From assembly GCA_963703655.1 (NCBI GenBank), contig CAVPFA010000005.1:310001-374000 (forward strand): DNA of 64,000 bases. The letters are read 5' to 3'. The notes under the pieces were generated by a model, which saw only the letters and a list, made by a program, of their open reading frames with translations, ran no database searches and was not told the DNA's origin. The stretch comes from CAVPFA01 sp963703655. GTDB taxonomy: Bacteria; Actinomycetota; Acidimicrobiia; Acidimicrobiales; Bog-793. A program made the position numbers and the translations under genes. How positions within the stretch are numbered: the first letter of the stretch is position 1; each line of letters opens with the position of its first letter. This document shows, piece by piece, positions 1 through 9,445 of the stretch.

Positions 1-834
1 CGCGCGCATCACCGCTTCGAGTGGCAGGTTCAACGTCGTGTACCCGTAGACCTGCAGGTTCTTGCCGCGCACGAGGCCGGAGGCGACCTCGGCCACGGGT
101 GCCGCTGACTGGCCGAGCTGTATCACCCGGGCATGCTTCACAGCTGCCTCGAGGGCCGCGACCAGGGGCTGACCCCAGAGCGGGTCGAAGACGAGCGTCG
201 GGCCGTCGCCCCCACACGCGGCTCTCAACTCGTCGGCCAGTCGCTCAGGGTCGCCGATTCGCACCACCGCGTCAGCACCGGCTTCGGCCGCGGCGTGAAG
301 ACCTGCCTCACGCCGGCCGGCGGCGACGACCCTTTTCGCACCGAGTGACCTCGCAATTGACACCGCCAGCCGCCCGACCGTGCCGGTCGCGCCGAGGACC
401 AGCACCACGTCCCCTTCGCGAACTGGAGCGATCTGGGTCAGCGGGATCCACGCGGCCAGCCCCGCAGTTCCGAGAGCGGCAGCGCAGCTCGGGTCAACGC
501 CTGAAGGCAGCGGAACAAGGGTGGCGTCGCGGGCGACTACGAGCTCCGAACAAGCGCCGTCGCGAGTGGTACCGAGCCCGTCCAGACACGTGAAGACGAG
601 GTCGTCCTTCTGGTAAGCGGAAGACCATACGACGCGCCCCACCGCCTCGACCCCGACGACGTACGGGAGCCGAGGGTGCCCGGCAAAGGACCGCCCAGCG
701 GCGACCGCTACGTCTATCGGGTTGAGCGGGGCGCTCACGACCGAGAGCAGGCTCTCGCCTTCGCCGCAAGTGGGCTCGGCGACGTCGGCCAACGTCGCGG
801 GCTCACCGATTGCCTGAACGACTAGAGCTCGCAT
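1..834 (-). CDS. Zinc-independent quinone oxidoreductase-like protein (MDR superfamily), 3' partial
   Basis: The frame is open from an ATG at 834 (GGAGG just upstream) to the left window edge, giving 278 residues without a stop. Order of parts: GroES-like N-terminal fold with the segment APLNPIDVAVAAG, then a nucleotide-binding loop VLGATGTVGRLAVSIARSLG near residue 150 typical of the quinone oxidoreductase branch. No catalytic Cys/His zinc set is seen, so a zinc-free NAD(P)H-dependent reductase is expected. It is divergent from the GntR-type regulator at 912 and is a plausible target of it. The C-terminus lies outside the window; substrate unknown. Confidence 0.8.
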   Translation of the reverse strand, partial: MRALVVQAIGEPATLADVAEPTCGEGESLLSVVSAPLNPIDVAVAAGRSFAGHPRLPYVVGVEAVGRVVWSSAYQKDDLVFTCLDGLGTTRDGACSELVVARDATLVPLPSGVDPSCAAALGTAGLAAWIPLTQIAPVREGDVVLVLGATGTVGRLAVSIARSLGAKRVVAAGRREAGLHAAAEAGADAVVRIGDPERLADELRAACGGDGPTLVFDPLWGQPLVAALEAAVKHARVIQLGQSAAPVAEVASGLVRGKNLQVYGYTTLNLPLEAVMRA

Positions 835-911
835 CCGTCCTCCATTCGCTGGGGCGCCAACCTCCGATCCAGTTCTGTAATTAACGTCAGCCTATATGAT
901 AGGAATACCTT
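835..911. promoter_or_regulatory. Divergent promoter region between oxidoreductase and GntR regulator
   Basis: This 77-nt AT-richer spacer separates two divergent starts. A TATGAT hexamer at 895-900 sits where a -10 box for the regulator at 912 would lie, and AGGA precedes that ATG. A TAATTA core around 878-884 could be part of an operator, since GntR/FadR proteins commonly bind their own divergent promoters. The -35 boxes are not convincing. Confidence 0.4.
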
Positions 912-1754
912 ATGACCCTTGGAGTCCCCGGCTCCCCGGCAGCTGAGAACGACCGCGCCATCTCCTTCGGGCCCGCGGTGCGCCGGGAAAGGCTTTCCGA
1001 CCAGGTCGCATCCTCGATCCTGAAGGCCATCTTGAGCCACGACCTGCGCCCGGGAGACCCGCTTCCCAGCCAGCGCGATCTGGGTGAGCAGTACGGCGTT
1101 TCGAGGACGGTCATCAGGGAAGCAGTCGGTTCGCTCGAGGCTCGAGGTGTGCTCGAGGTGAGGGCAGGGAGCGGACTCCGTCTCGCGGCCGTGGACGCCA
1201 ACTCCGTCGCTGAGACGATGCGATTTTTTGTGCGCACGAGCGACGTCCTCGACTACTCGAAGGTCCACGAGATCAGGATCATGATCGAGACGCACGTCGC
1301 CGAGCTAGCCTCCGCCCGCGCCTCGGAAGCTGACATAGCCGCCATCCGTTACTGGGCCGAAGAGCAGGCCGCGGCCGGCGACGACCTCGAAGCGGCCGCC
1401 CAGTCCGACCTCGAGTTCCACCGTGCGATCGCGAAAGCGGCGGACAACGAGCTCTACCTGGTCCTTCTCGATTCCATCCGCGGCGCCCTGCTCGACATCA
1501 AGCGAACGCTCATGCCGGGCCGGCTCACGAAGACGCTTCGTGAGCACAAGCAGGTCTCCGACTGCATCGCTCTCGGAGACGGCCTCGGAGCCCGCCGCGC
1601 CATGCAGCGGCACCTCGAGACGGTCGAACGAGATTGGCGGCGTCGAGTGCCGGTCCCGGGCCCTGGTGGTCGGAGCGGCTCGACGGAGACGTTCACGGGT
1701 CGCGGGGGCACTTCACGAAGCAGCGGCGAAAGAGGAGCGAGCCCACCACCGTGA
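912..1754 (+). CDS. GntR-family (FadR/FCD subfamily) transcriptional regulator
   Basis: A 280-residue protein. A winged helix-turn-helix spans about residues 26-90 (LPSQRDLGEQYGVSRTVIRE is the recognition part). An FCD ligand domain follows at about 105-230, with the metal-ligand pattern seen as DLEFHRAIA, then EHKQV and MQRHLETV. FCD regulators usually sense sugar acids, organic acids or their CoA derivatives, which fits the downstream genes. The last ~40 residues are low-complexity, rich in Gly, Ser and Arg. It leads the plus-strand run up to 9128 and faces the oxidoreductase ending at 834, so autoregulation and control of both sides is likely. Confidence 0.88.
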   Translation: MTLGVPGSPAAENDRAISFGPAVRRERLSDQVASSILKAILSHDLRPGDPLPSQRDLGEQYGVSRTVIREAVGSLEARGVLEVRAGSGLRLAAVDANSVAETMRFFVRTSDVLDYSKVHEIRIMIETHVAELASARASEADIAAIRYWAEEQAAAGDDLEAAAQSDLEFHRAIAKAADNELYLVLLDSIRGALLDIKRTLMPGRLTKTLREHKQVSDCIALGDGLGARRAMQRHLETVERDWRRRVPVPGPGGRSGSTETFTGRGGTSRSSGERGASPPP

Positions 1755-1785
1755 TCGTCCGGTGAGCTCGCCGAGGAGGGGAACG

Positions 1786-3420
1786 ATGAGCAAGTCGATC
1801 GAGCAGTCCGGTCCGGAGAAGCCCGTCACCGACAGCAGCGCGCGCGAGGCGGCGGCACAGAAAATCTCGCGTCGCACTTTCCTCGGCTCGGTGGCCGCGG
1901 GGGGAGCGGTGGTCGCCACACCCCGTCTCCTGGCGGGTGCAAGCTCCGCTCTTGGCACGACCACCCGCGCCAGCTCAGCCGAAAAACCCCGTTACGGGGG
2001 TCGCCTTCGTGTCGGCATGGTAGGCGGGACCGTAGCGTCCCTCGACCCCGGTCTCGCGGTCGCCGAGATCGACTCGGCAAGAGCCACCAACCTGTTCGAC
2101 CGCTTGGTGAATCTTACGCCCCAACTCGAGTACGAGTGGGACCTCGCGTTGAGCATGGAGCCGAACGCCAAAGCCACGGTCTGGACCATTCGACTTCGCC
2201 CCGATGTTCACTGGCACGATGGATCACCGTTCACCGCAGACGACGTCATCTTCTGCTTCCGGCGGTGGGGTGCACCAAAAAGCATCCTCTTCGGCTCGGG
2301 CATCATGGCTCTAGTTCATCTCCCAGGGCTCAAGAAGCTCGATCGGCTCACACTCCAAGTCCCGCTCAAACAGCCGATCTCTGAGTTTCCCGCTCTGTTC
2401 ATCACACCACAGGCGCAGATCACCAAGAATGGCCAGACCAACTTTCATATTCCCATCGGCACCGGACCTTTCAAGTTCAAGTCGTTCACGCCGGGTCGAC
2501 AGAGCGTGTTCACGAAGAACACCCATTATTGGAGGACTGACCAGCCATACGTGGATGAGCTGCTCATCATCGATATAAGCGACCCTACGGCACGGCTTAA
2601 TGCCTTGCTGACGGACGCCATCGACGCGATGGACGAGTTGCCTTACCCCACTGCCAAAGTTTACAAGGACGGAAGAACCATACGGGAGCTGGTTGCGAAC
2701 GGTTCCAGCATGGTGCCGATCTATATGGCCGTCAACATGGAACCATTCAAGGACGTGCGGGTTCGACAAGCCATGCGGCTAATTGCGGGTCGGCCTCAAC
2801 TGGTCGAGATCGCCCAAGACGGGTTTGGCACCGTGGGCAACGATGTCTTCGGCTTCGGTCTTCCCAACTACGACCGGCATTTGCCCCAGCGTGAGAGAGA
2901 CATTCCGCATGCCAAGTCACTACTCAAGGCGGCAGGTCGCGAGGACCTGAGCATCACTCTTTGGTCGGCTAATGCCGCTCCTGCCATGCTCCAGTCCGCG
3001 ACTGTCTTTGCCCAGCAAGCCACGGCTGCCGGCGTAAAGGTCAATATCAACAACGGTGATCCCAGTACGTACTACGGGCCACAGTACCTGAAGCAGAATT
3101 TCGCACAAACACAGTGGAACACAACGCCGATGTACAACTGGATTTCCCAGGCCCTCGCGCCGACTGCTCCCTTCAACGAGACTCACTGGCACGATCCTGA
3201 GTGGGACAGATTGCTCGCGACAGCTGAGGCTACGATCGATGCCGCGAAACGACTAGAGCTCTACTATGAGATGGAAAATATTCTGTGGGATCGAGGCGGC
3301 TATTTGATCTGGGGCTTCTATCCGCAACTCGACGGACTCAGTCTGCAAGTTCGCGGGGCCATTCCGAACGCATCCAACGAGCTCGGTAACTGGCAGTTCC
3401 GCACGTGGTGGTTGGCGTGA
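1786..3420 (+). CDS. Tat-exported ABC transporter substrate-binding protein, family 5 (peptide/nickel/opine type)
   Basis: The start is the ATG at 1786, placed after a strong GAGGAGGGGA; the frame is open further upstream but that part overlaps the regulator. 544 residues. A twin-arginine signal (RR at 29-30, then TFLGS and a hydrophobic stretch) precedes a mature family 5 solute-binding protein (YGGRLRVG, WHDGSPFTADDV, GTGPFKF). Such proteins capture oligopeptides, oligosaccharides or glycosides outside the membrane. No permease or ATPase genes accompany it here, so it must share a transporter encoded elsewhere. A relative lies at 52097-53690; both have LPxxKKLDR-type segments. Confidence 0.85.
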   Translation: MSKSIEQSGPEKPVTDSSAREAAAQKISRRTFLGSVAAGGAVVATPRLLAGASSALGTTTRASSAEKPRYGGRLRVGMVGGTVASLDPGLAVAEIDSARATNLFDRLVNLTPQLEYEWDLALSMEPNAKATVWTIRLRPDVHWHDGSPFTADDVIFCFRRWGAPKSILFGSGIMALVHLPGLKKLDRLTLQVPLKQPISEFPALFITPQAQITKNGQTNFHIPIGTGPFKFKSFTPGRQSVFTKNTHYWRTDQPYVDELLIIDISDPTARLNALLTDAIDAMDELPYPTAKVYKDGRTIRELVANGSSMVPIYMAVNMEPFKDVRVRQAMRLIAGRPQLVEIAQDGFGTVGNDVFGFGLPNYDRHLPQRERDIPHAKSLLKAAGREDLSITLWSANAAPAMLQSATVFAQQATAAGVKVNINNGDPSTYYGPQYLKQNFAQTQWNTTPMYNWISQALAPTAPFNETHWHDPEWDRLLATAEATIDAAKRLELYYEMENILWDRGGYLIWGFYPQLDGLSLQVRGAIPNASNELGNWQFRTWWLA

Positions 3421-3510
3421 ATGCAGGAAGGCGGCCCGCCGAACAGGCTCGGGCCGGTTTAGCGCCTTCAGCTGGCACGTGGCGTCGGAGACTCGACGAA
3501 CGAACCAGGC

Positions 3511-4033
3511 GTGGTTGAAGGGACAGATTGCACGCCAGTGGCCGGAAGCTCGCACGACGACGCAAAGGGTCAGTTTCCCAGCCTCATTCGGCGTCTCGAC
3601 CATGTCGCGATCCGCAGTGAAAGACACGACCGCGGCCCTGCGGTACTTCGGCGGCGAACTGGCGCTGCGAGTCGCCCATAGCGAGGAAGTCGATGAGCTC
3701 TCTGTCCGGCTCACCTACCTCGACGCCGGTAATGCCTACGTGCAACTGGTCGAGCCGACCTCCGAGGATTCCCCGATCGCCGCGTTTCTCGCTCAGCACG
3801 GGGAAGGCGTGCATCATGTGTGTTTCTCGGTCGACGACATAGAGAAGGCGGTTGAGTCGCTCAGCCGGCCCGGGTGCACGGCCATGCCACTCGGGCGCGG
3901 CAGAGGACGCCGCTCCGGATTCGTCGCCAACGGCGATCCGCACGGCGTGCGCGTCGAGCTGACTGAGTTCTCACTGATCGAAGACGTGAAAGGTACGACG
4001 GGTTGGCTGACACGAGACGGAGACGGCGCTTGA
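3511..4033 (+). CDS. VOC superfamily protein, interrupted by a 1-nt frameshift
   Basis: Two frames together make one glyoxalase/methylmalonyl-CoA-epimerase-type fold. The upstream frame reads RRLDHVAI up to 3612; the downstream frame resumes with AVKDTTAALRYFGGELALRV. Removing one C at 3612-3613 gives the canonical LDHVAIAVKD. Metal ligands expected in the family are visible: His in LDHVAI, Glu-like position near YVQLVEP, His in VHHVCFSV, Glu in VRVELTEF. The interval is 3n+1 nt, consistent with one inserted base. The start is uncertain: GTG 3511 is used; GTG 3538 is an alternative. A sequencing error is more likely than decay, because the rest is intact. Confidence 0.65.
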
Positions 4034-4126
4034 CGCGACCGGTCGAGATCTCTCGCCGTGCCCGACGTCGGAGTCGCGGCCCAAGACGGTCATCCCGTCC
4101 ACAGCTCGGCTGAGAAGTTGCCGTCG

Positions 4127-5125
4127 ATGCCTCAGACCACGACCGTGCCGCTTCGCCATGGGGCAAGAGTCGTCGTCGTGGGTGCTGGACGCATGGGAGC
4201 ACAGATCGGTCTCGAGTTCGCCTTGTCGGGTTACTCCACGGTGCTTGTGAATCGGACGGCGGAGACCTCCGCCACTGCACTCCTGACCGCGGAGCGGGCG
4301 GCAGCCACGCTCGTGGACAACGCCCTCATCGACGACGAGCGCCGTTCTGCCGCCTTGGCCCGTTTGTCCGGGTCTTGGGATCTCGAGACGTCTTGCGAAG
4401 GGGCTTCTTATGTCGTCGAGTCCGTGACCGAGGATCTGGCGACCAAGGTCGGCGTCCTCCGAAGAGTCGCTTATGCCGCCGGTCCGACCGCAATCCTGAC
4501 TACCAACACCTCTGCGCTCTCGGTCTCCGAGCTCGGACGAGCGAGCGGAACCTCGGCGCAACTGATCGGCACTCACTACCTCAACCCGCCAACGCTGATG
4601 CCGCTCGTGGAGGTTGTTCCGGGGGATAGCACAGAAGGTGCTGTCGTCGAGGCTGTGACTGCGACGCTAACCAACATGGGCAAGGAGCCGCTGCTGGCTC
4701 CCGACATTCCGGGGTTCATCTGCAACCGCCTGCAGTTCGCGCTTCTCCGCGAGGCCGCAGACCTCGTCACACATCAGGGGGTCGCCGCCAGCACGATCGA
4801 CCGGGTGCTCGAGCACGGTCTCGCCCGCCGCTGGTCCATCATCGGGCCGTTCACGGCGATGGCCCTCGGCGGTCCCGAGACGTTCGCAGCCGTCGCGAAG
4901 CAGCTATTCCCGGTGCTCGCGAGTGAGGTCGATCCGCGCGTGTTCGGGGAGATCGAGCTGCCGGAGAGCCACGAGGTCGCGAGGGCACTGGTCGATCGCG
5001 ACCGAAGGCTTGCTGCCCTGGTGCGGGACGACCGAAAGACGGGCGCCGTGTCGGGCGAACAGCGTGATGCTCGCGAAGTCCTGGAAAGGAGCGATCGTGA
5101 CGTTCAAAGTCGGAATCACCGGTGA
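4127..5125 (+). CDS. 3-hydroxyacyl-CoA dehydrogenase / L-gulonate 3-dehydrogenase-type protein
   Basis: 332 residues from the ATG at 4127. An N-terminal Rossmann fold carries VGAGRMG at about residues 18-24, followed by the catalytic His segment GTHYLNPP, the VEVVPG strand and the all-alpha C-terminal dimerisation domain starting at PGFICNRLQ. The overall length is that of stand-alone 3-hydroxyacyl-CoA or L-gulonate dehydrogenases, which oxidise a secondary alcohol with NAD. In a sugar-acid cluster the non-CoA (gulonate-like) role is more likely, but the sequence alone does not decide. The 3' end overlaps the next gene by 29 nt, so the two are probably translationally coupled. Confidence 0.78.
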   Translation: MPQTTTVPLRHGARVVVVGAGRMGAQIGLEFALSGYSTVLVNRTAETSATALLTAERAAATLVDNALIDDERRSAALARLSGSWDLETSCEGASYVVESVTEDLATKVGVLRRVAYAAGPTAILTTNTSALSVSELGRASGTSAQLIGTHYLNPPTLMPLVEVVPGDSTEGAVVEAVTATLTNMGKEPLLAPDIPGFICNRLQFALLREAADLVTHQGVAASTIDRVLEHGLARRWSIIGPFTAMALGGPETFAAVAKQLFPVLASEVDPRVFGEIELPESHEVARALVDRDRRLAALVRDDRKTGAVSGEQRDAREVLERSDRDVQSRNHR

Positions 5126-6137
5126 CTTCGCGCCGGGCGGCCACATGGCCGGCTGCATTGAGCGGCCGCTCGGGGAGCTGCTCGCGACCGTACCCGGTCT
5201 CGAGTGGAGCTTCCTGCACGACACCTCCAAGATTCCCCCCGGCCTCGGCGGCGACTTCGACGCCGTCATTACCGGCGAGCCGGCCTGGACGGCGGAGAGC
5301 TTTTCAGACGCAGACCGCCTCGTCTTGGTGGCCTTTTGGGGGATCGGCGTCGACAGGATCGACCTGTCCGCGGCAACGGCGGCCGATGTCGCGGTCGCGA
5401 ACAGTCCTGCAGCCGGTAACCAGCGGAGCGTGGCGGAGTCTGTGCTGACGTTCATGTTGTCCCTCTCGAAACGGCTCCTCGAGAAGGACCGGCTCACGAA
5501 ACGGGGCCTGGGCCTGCAGGCCCAGGAGATCAGAGGAACCCTGCTCCACGACCGTGTGATCGGCACCGTGGGCTTCGGCGCGACCGCAAGAGCTCTGGCG
5601 AGGCTGGTCGAGTCGTTCTCCCCCGCCAGAGTCCTCGCTTTCGACCCCTACGTGGAGGCGGCAGTTGCCGAGCAGCACAGGGTCGAGCTCGTAGGTCTCG
5701 AGACCGTCTTCCGGGAGTCCGACTTCGTCGCAGTCATGTGTTCGCTGAACAAGGAGACACGCGGCCTCGTCGACGCCGGCCTCCTTCGGCAGATGAAGCC
5801 GTCTGCCTACCTGGTCAACGCCGCCAGGGGAGGGATCGTGGTCCAGTCCGATCTCGTCCGGGCGTTGAAGGAGGGCTGGATCGCTGGAGCCGCCCTCGAC
5901 GTGACCGAACCAGAGCCACCCTCAGCCGACGATCCCATCGTCGGATTCGAGAACGTCATCGTGACCGGCCACGCGATTGCTTGGACGGAGGAGTCGCTCG
6001 CCGGCGCGTGCGAAGAGCCGTGCCGCACTGTGCGACGCCTTTACGAGGAGCGGGAGCTCGTCCATGTCGTGAACCAGGCTGTCCTCGAGCGACCAGGCTT
6101 TCGCGAGAAGCTGCAGCGTCTCGCAGCGTTTCGCTAG
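5097..6137 (+). CDS. D-2-hydroxyacid dehydrogenase (phosphoglycerate dehydrogenase-like)
   Basis: 346 residues from a GTG at 5097 preceded by GGAAAGGAG. NAD-binding loop GTVGFGATA lies near residues 155-163; the catalytic triad of the family is present as Arg in NAARGG (~244), Glu in DVTEPEPP (~272) and His in TGHAIAWTEE (~292). The enzyme should interconvert a 2-hydroxyacid and a 2-oxoacid with NAD(P). It starts inside the preceding dehydrogenase and ends 47 nt before the aldolase gene, placing it in one operon with both. Confidence 0.85.
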   Translation: MTFKVGITGDFAPGGHMAGCIERPLGELLATVPGLEWSFLHDTSKIPPGLGGDFDAVITGEPAWTAESFSDADRLVLVAFWGIGVDRIDLSAATAADVAVANSPAAGNQRSVAESVLTFMLSLSKRLLEKDRLTKRGLGLQAQEIRGTLLHDRVIGTVGFGATARALARLVESFSPARVLAFDPYVEAAVAEQHRVELVGLETVFRESDFVAVMCSLNKETRGLVDAGLLRQMKPSAYLVNAARGGIVVQSDLVRALKEGWIAGAALDVTEPEPPSADDPIVGFENVIVTGHAIAWTEESLAGACEEPCRTVRRLYEERELVHVVNQAVLERPGFREKLQRLAAFR

Positions 6138-6184
6138 CCGTGGCACAGGCCCCGCAGACTGACCGCAAGATGGAGGTGAGGTAA

Positions 6185-7021
6185 GTGAACCCTGACGGTG
6201 CGGCAAGCGCAGGAGGAAGTTTTCCGGAAGTGACTGAGACGGCCTCGGTCGCGCCGATCGGGCGGAGGATCTTCCGCCGGGACCGGCCGAGCATAGGAGT
6301 CGGGATCTCCGAGCTGCGGGGGCCGTCTCTCGTTCCACTGCTCGCATCGGCCGGCATCGACTACGTGCTCGTCGACATGGAACACACATCTCTTTCGTTC
6401 CGAGATGTCGCGGTCTTCGCGTCGGCCGGCCGGGCAGTCGGCCTGCCGGTTCTCGTCCGCCCGCCGGCGCCCAGCCGAAGTGACATCGGCCGGGCGATGG
6501 ACCTCGGCGCAGACGGACTCTTCGTACAGCGGGTCGGGAGCGGGGCCGAGGCCGCCGAGGCGGTGAGGTACATGAAGTACCCGCCAGAGGGCGAGCGAGG
6601 CGACAAGGGGTCCGTCTACGCAGCGCGTCCTGATTCGAGGGCGGTGGCCGATGGGATCAACCTCAACACGGTGCTGATCGTCATCGTCGAGACCGTCGAA
6701 GGTGCCAGGAACATCGACGAGATCTGCGCCACGCCCGGTGTCGACGCCGTCTCCGTCGGTCACGCCGACCTCTCGCTCGCGCTCGGAGTCGCCGGCGACC
6801 TCGAAGCCGAACCGTACCGAAACGCCTTCGAACGGATCCTCGAGTCCTGCCGAGCCCACGAGATGCCCTTCACTATCGGGACAGCGGGCACCGCCGAGGC
6901 GGCTCTCGAGCAGGTACGGCTCGGCAGTTTCAGCATCTTCTTCGACGACGAGCTCGGGATCATCGAGCGGGCGACGACCGAGTACGTCCGGGGCGTGCAC
7001 TCGGCGCTCGCGAGCGCGTGA
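6185..7021 (+). CDS. HpcH/HpaI-family aldolase
   Basis: 278 residues from a GTG at 6185, preceded by GGAGGTGAG. The TIM-barrel class II aldolase fold is recognised from VLVDMEHTS, LVRPPAP, GADGLFVQRV, a metal-site Glu in VIVETVEG and the Asp in VGHADLSLALG. Family members cleave 2-keto-3-deoxy sugar acids or 4-hydroxy-2-oxo acids to pyruvate plus an aldehyde, using a divalent metal. Here it would be the carbon-carbon cleavage step of the cluster. The first ~30 residues before RRIFRRDRPSIGVG look like a loose extension, so the true start might be further in. Confidence 0.85.
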   Translation: MNPDGAASAGGSFPEVTETASVAPIGRRIFRRDRPSIGVGISELRGPSLVPLLASAGIDYVLVDMEHTSLSFRDVAVFASAGRAVGLPVLVRPPAPSRSDIGRAMDLGADGLFVQRVGSGAEAAEAVRYMKYPPEGERGDKGSVYAARPDSRAVADGINLNTVLIVIVETVEGARNIDEICATPGVDAVSVGHADLSLALGVAGDLEAEPYRNAFERILESCRAHEMPFTIGTAGTAEAALEQVRLGSFSIFFDDELGIIERATTEYVRGVHSALASA

Positions 7022-7070
7022 GACGCCCTCGGGCGAGAAGTTGTGTGACGAAGCGCCCGGCGACGAAACG

Positions 7071-9128
7071 GTGAACATCGACGCGCGAGCCGAAGCCCAA
7101 GACCGGCCGGGCAGGGTCCAGCCCGAAGACGCCCGCCGCTGGCTGATCGTGCGCGGTCGACCGCACGCACCGTCCCCTTGGCTGGCGGTAAAGGCGGGTG
7201 GGGCCCGGCTGTTCCTCGACGGCGGGGACGTGCGCTACTACTGCGTCGACGGTCAGGAGGTCATCCGGCGCATCTACGTCGCTGTGCGCGACACGTCGTG
7301 GGCGACGCCGGCCCGATCGTTCTCAGCCGTCAACGTGGAAGCCGACGACGGCGCGGTGCGCTTCGTCTACCGGGGAGACGTGGCGACTGACGAGATCACC
7401 TTCTCCTGGACCGGCGCCGTTGAGCTGGGAGCCGACGGTGCACTCAGCTACTCGATGTCGGGCCAGGCTGGGCAGCGCTTCGACTACGGACGAATCGGGC
7501 TGAACATCCTCCATCCGCCGACCGTGTCGGGAGCCCGTTACCGCGCCGAGACGAGACATGGAGGTGTTGACGGCCAACTCCCTGCAGAGATCGGTCCGCA
7601 ACCACTGAGCGAAGGCGTTTACCTTCCCCTAGTCCCCGGCTTCTCGGCCGTCGAGCTGAGAACCGACGGTCCGACCGGCCCTCTTACGGTATCGCTCGAG
7701 CTCCACGGCGAGGAGTTCGAGATCGAGGATCAACGGAACTGGCTCGACTCGTCGATCAAGACCTACGCCATGGCGCTCTCACCCATGTACCGCTCGGCCG
7801 ACACCGGGGACCGGTTCGTGCAAAGCGTCGCCGTGCGGAAGCTCGGAGGGGTCGGCGCGCTCGCACTTTCCGCCGGAAGGCGTCCGCCGGCTACGGCCGG
7901 CACTGCGCTAATCGACGTCGGCCTCGGGGAGACGGAGGCAATCGGCGTGTTCCCTCCCATAGGGCTCGGCCTGACACGCGCCGGACACGTGCCAAGCCCG
8001 GCTGAGGCGGCAGCATTGTCCGTCCTCGAGATCGGTCACATCCGGTCTGACCTGCGACTTCGCGACGGCGGGGCGATGGCCTCCGCCACGACCGCCGTCG
8101 CCGCCGCCGCCACTTTCAACTGCGGTCTGGAGCTGGCCGTTTTCTTTGGCACCTCTTCCGAAGCCGAGCTCGACCGGTTTACCTTCGCTGTCCACACCGC
8201 AGCGGGAAGGCTGCGCCGCGTACTCGTTTTCACCGAGGACGAACCTGTGACCACACCGGGCACGCTCGACGCAGCGAGGGCGGCAATCGGCCCCGGCATC
8301 CCTCTTTTCGGCGGGACGAACCTGAACTTCGCTGAGCTCAACCGCAGTCGTCCGCTCGCCGGATCCGCCGACGGGTTTGCGTTCAGCGCCAATCCGCAAG
8401 TCCACATGGATGACGACCAGACGCTGATCGAGAACGCGTCGACCTTCGCGGACATCTTGTCCAGCGCCCGGCTCTTCCTCGGAGATAGTCCCGTCGCGGT
8501 GACGCCGATCACGTTGCGGGGCAGATTCAACCCCGACCTACCGGGATTGGGGACGAGCGGCCCTGGCGGACCGCCGGAACCGGACCACCGGCAAGGATCA
8601 CTCCTGTGCGCCGGATTCACGCTCATGGCCCTTAAGAGCCTCGCGTGCGGAGGGGCGTCCTCCGCCACCTTCTTCGAGACGACAGGAGACTCGGGTGTCG
8701 TTGCGTCAGCCGACCCGCATTCATCGGCTGCGACACCCCTGCTGGCACTACCGGCGCTCGCGCGTTATCCGGTCTTCGAGGTGCTGGCGATCGCCGGCCG
8801 GTGGACGTCACGGCCGGCGCTGGCTGTCACCTCGAGCGCCCCGCTATTCGCCGAGGCGGCCGGCTGCGTCATCGATGGAGTTCTCGAGTTGCTCGTCGCG
8901 AACCTGACGGCGTCGGAGCTGACTGTCTCCGTGGACGGCCTTCCGAGGGAACCGGCCCTCCTCTCCAAGCTCGACTCGGATTCGGCAGAGCGGGCCTGGG
9001 CGTTCGGCCGTGCGTCCCTTTTCTCACAGCCAAGCGAGGTGCGCAACCGTCCTCTCGTCGTCGCGCTTGGCCCGTACGCACTATGTCTGCTGCGGGCGCC
9101 CGCGCCAGCCATCGAGCCGGACGACTAG
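7071..9128 (+). CDS. Large multidomain hydrolase resembling D-apionate lactonases (ApnL-like)
   Basis: 685 residues from a GTG at 7071; the frame is open upstream but overlaps the aldolase. A beta-rich N-terminal half (to ~250) contains the segment EEFEIEDQRNWLDSSIKTY, followed by a probable TIM-barrel part with GIPLFGGTNLNFAELNR and FSANPQVHMDDDQTLIEN, and a beta C-terminus. This three-part arrangement and the EDQRNW segment recall the D-apionate lactonase family, known from D-apiose catabolism. That match is from memory, not a search. No signal peptide is seen, so it should be cytoplasmic. A sugar-acid lactone substrate fits the aldolase and dehydrogenases upstream; the exact sugar is unknown. 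Confidence 0.5.
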   Translation: MNIDARAEAQDRPGRVQPEDARRWLIVRGRPHAPSPWLAVKAGGARLFLDGGDVRYYCVDGQEVIRRIYVAVRDTSWATPARSFSAVNVEADDGAVRFVYRGDVATDEITFSWTGAVELGADGALSYSMSGQAGQRFDYGRIGLNILHPPTVSGARYRAETRHGGVDGQLPAEIGPQPLSEGVYLPLVPGFSAVELRTDGPTGPLTVSLELHGEEFEIEDQRNWLDSSIKTYAMALSPMYRSADTGDRFVQSVAVRKLGGVGALALSAGRRPPATAGTALIDVGLGETEAIGVFPPIGLGLTRAGHVPSPAEAAALSVLEIGHIRSDLRLRDGGAMASATTAVAAAATFNCGLELAVFFGTSSEAELDRFTFAVHTAAGRLRRVLVFTEDEPVTTPGTLDAARAAIGPGIPLFGGTNLNFAELNRSRPLAGSADGFAFSANPQVHMDDDQTLIENASTFADILSSARLFLGDSPVAVTPITLRGRFNPDLPGLGTSGPGGPPEPDHRQGSLLCAGFTLMALKSLACGGASSATFFETTGDSGVVASADPHSSAATPLLALPALARYPVFEVLAIAGRWTSRPALAVTSSAPLFAEAAGCVIDGVLELLVANLTASELTVSVDGLPREPALLSKLDSDSAERAWAFGRASLFSQPSEVRNRPLVVALGPYALCLLRAPAPAIEPDD

Positions 9129-9172
9129 CCGGCCTGCCGGGCACCGGCCGTCCGTTGTGCTATGAGCAGCTC

Positions 9173-9445
9173 ATGACATCGGTCGGAGTGCGCGAACTCC
9201 GTCAGCGGGCGAGCGAGCTTCTCCGCAGGGTCGCGAACGGCGAGACGATCGAGATCACCTATCACGGTGTCCCAGTGGCGCGGCTCGCACCCCTGTCCGA
9301 CGGTGGTCCACTGGAAGAATTGCGGGCCGCAGGTGAGATTGATCGTGCGACGAGCGATCTCGAGGATGTCGCTGCGCCCCTGCCCTCCCGGGCAGCAGAG
9401 CTGCCTTCCTCGCTCCTCGCCTGCCTTCGCAGCGACGGGCGCTGA
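9173..9445 (+). CDS. Phd/YefM-family antitoxin
   Basis: 90 residues from the ATG at 9173. The N-terminus VGVRELRQRASELLRRVANG and the strand EITYHGVPVARLAPL are the Phd DNA-binding fold, expected to repress its own promoter. The C-terminal ~40 residues are the acidic, flexible tail that neutralises the toxin. The stop codon TGA at 9443-9445 shares one base with the ATG of the PIN toxin gene, the usual tight coupling of such pairs. Confidence 0.85.
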   Translation: MTSVGVRELRQRASELLRRVANGETIEITYHGVPVARLAPLSDGGPLEELRAAGEIDRATSDLEDVAAPLPSRAAELPSSLLACLRSDGR

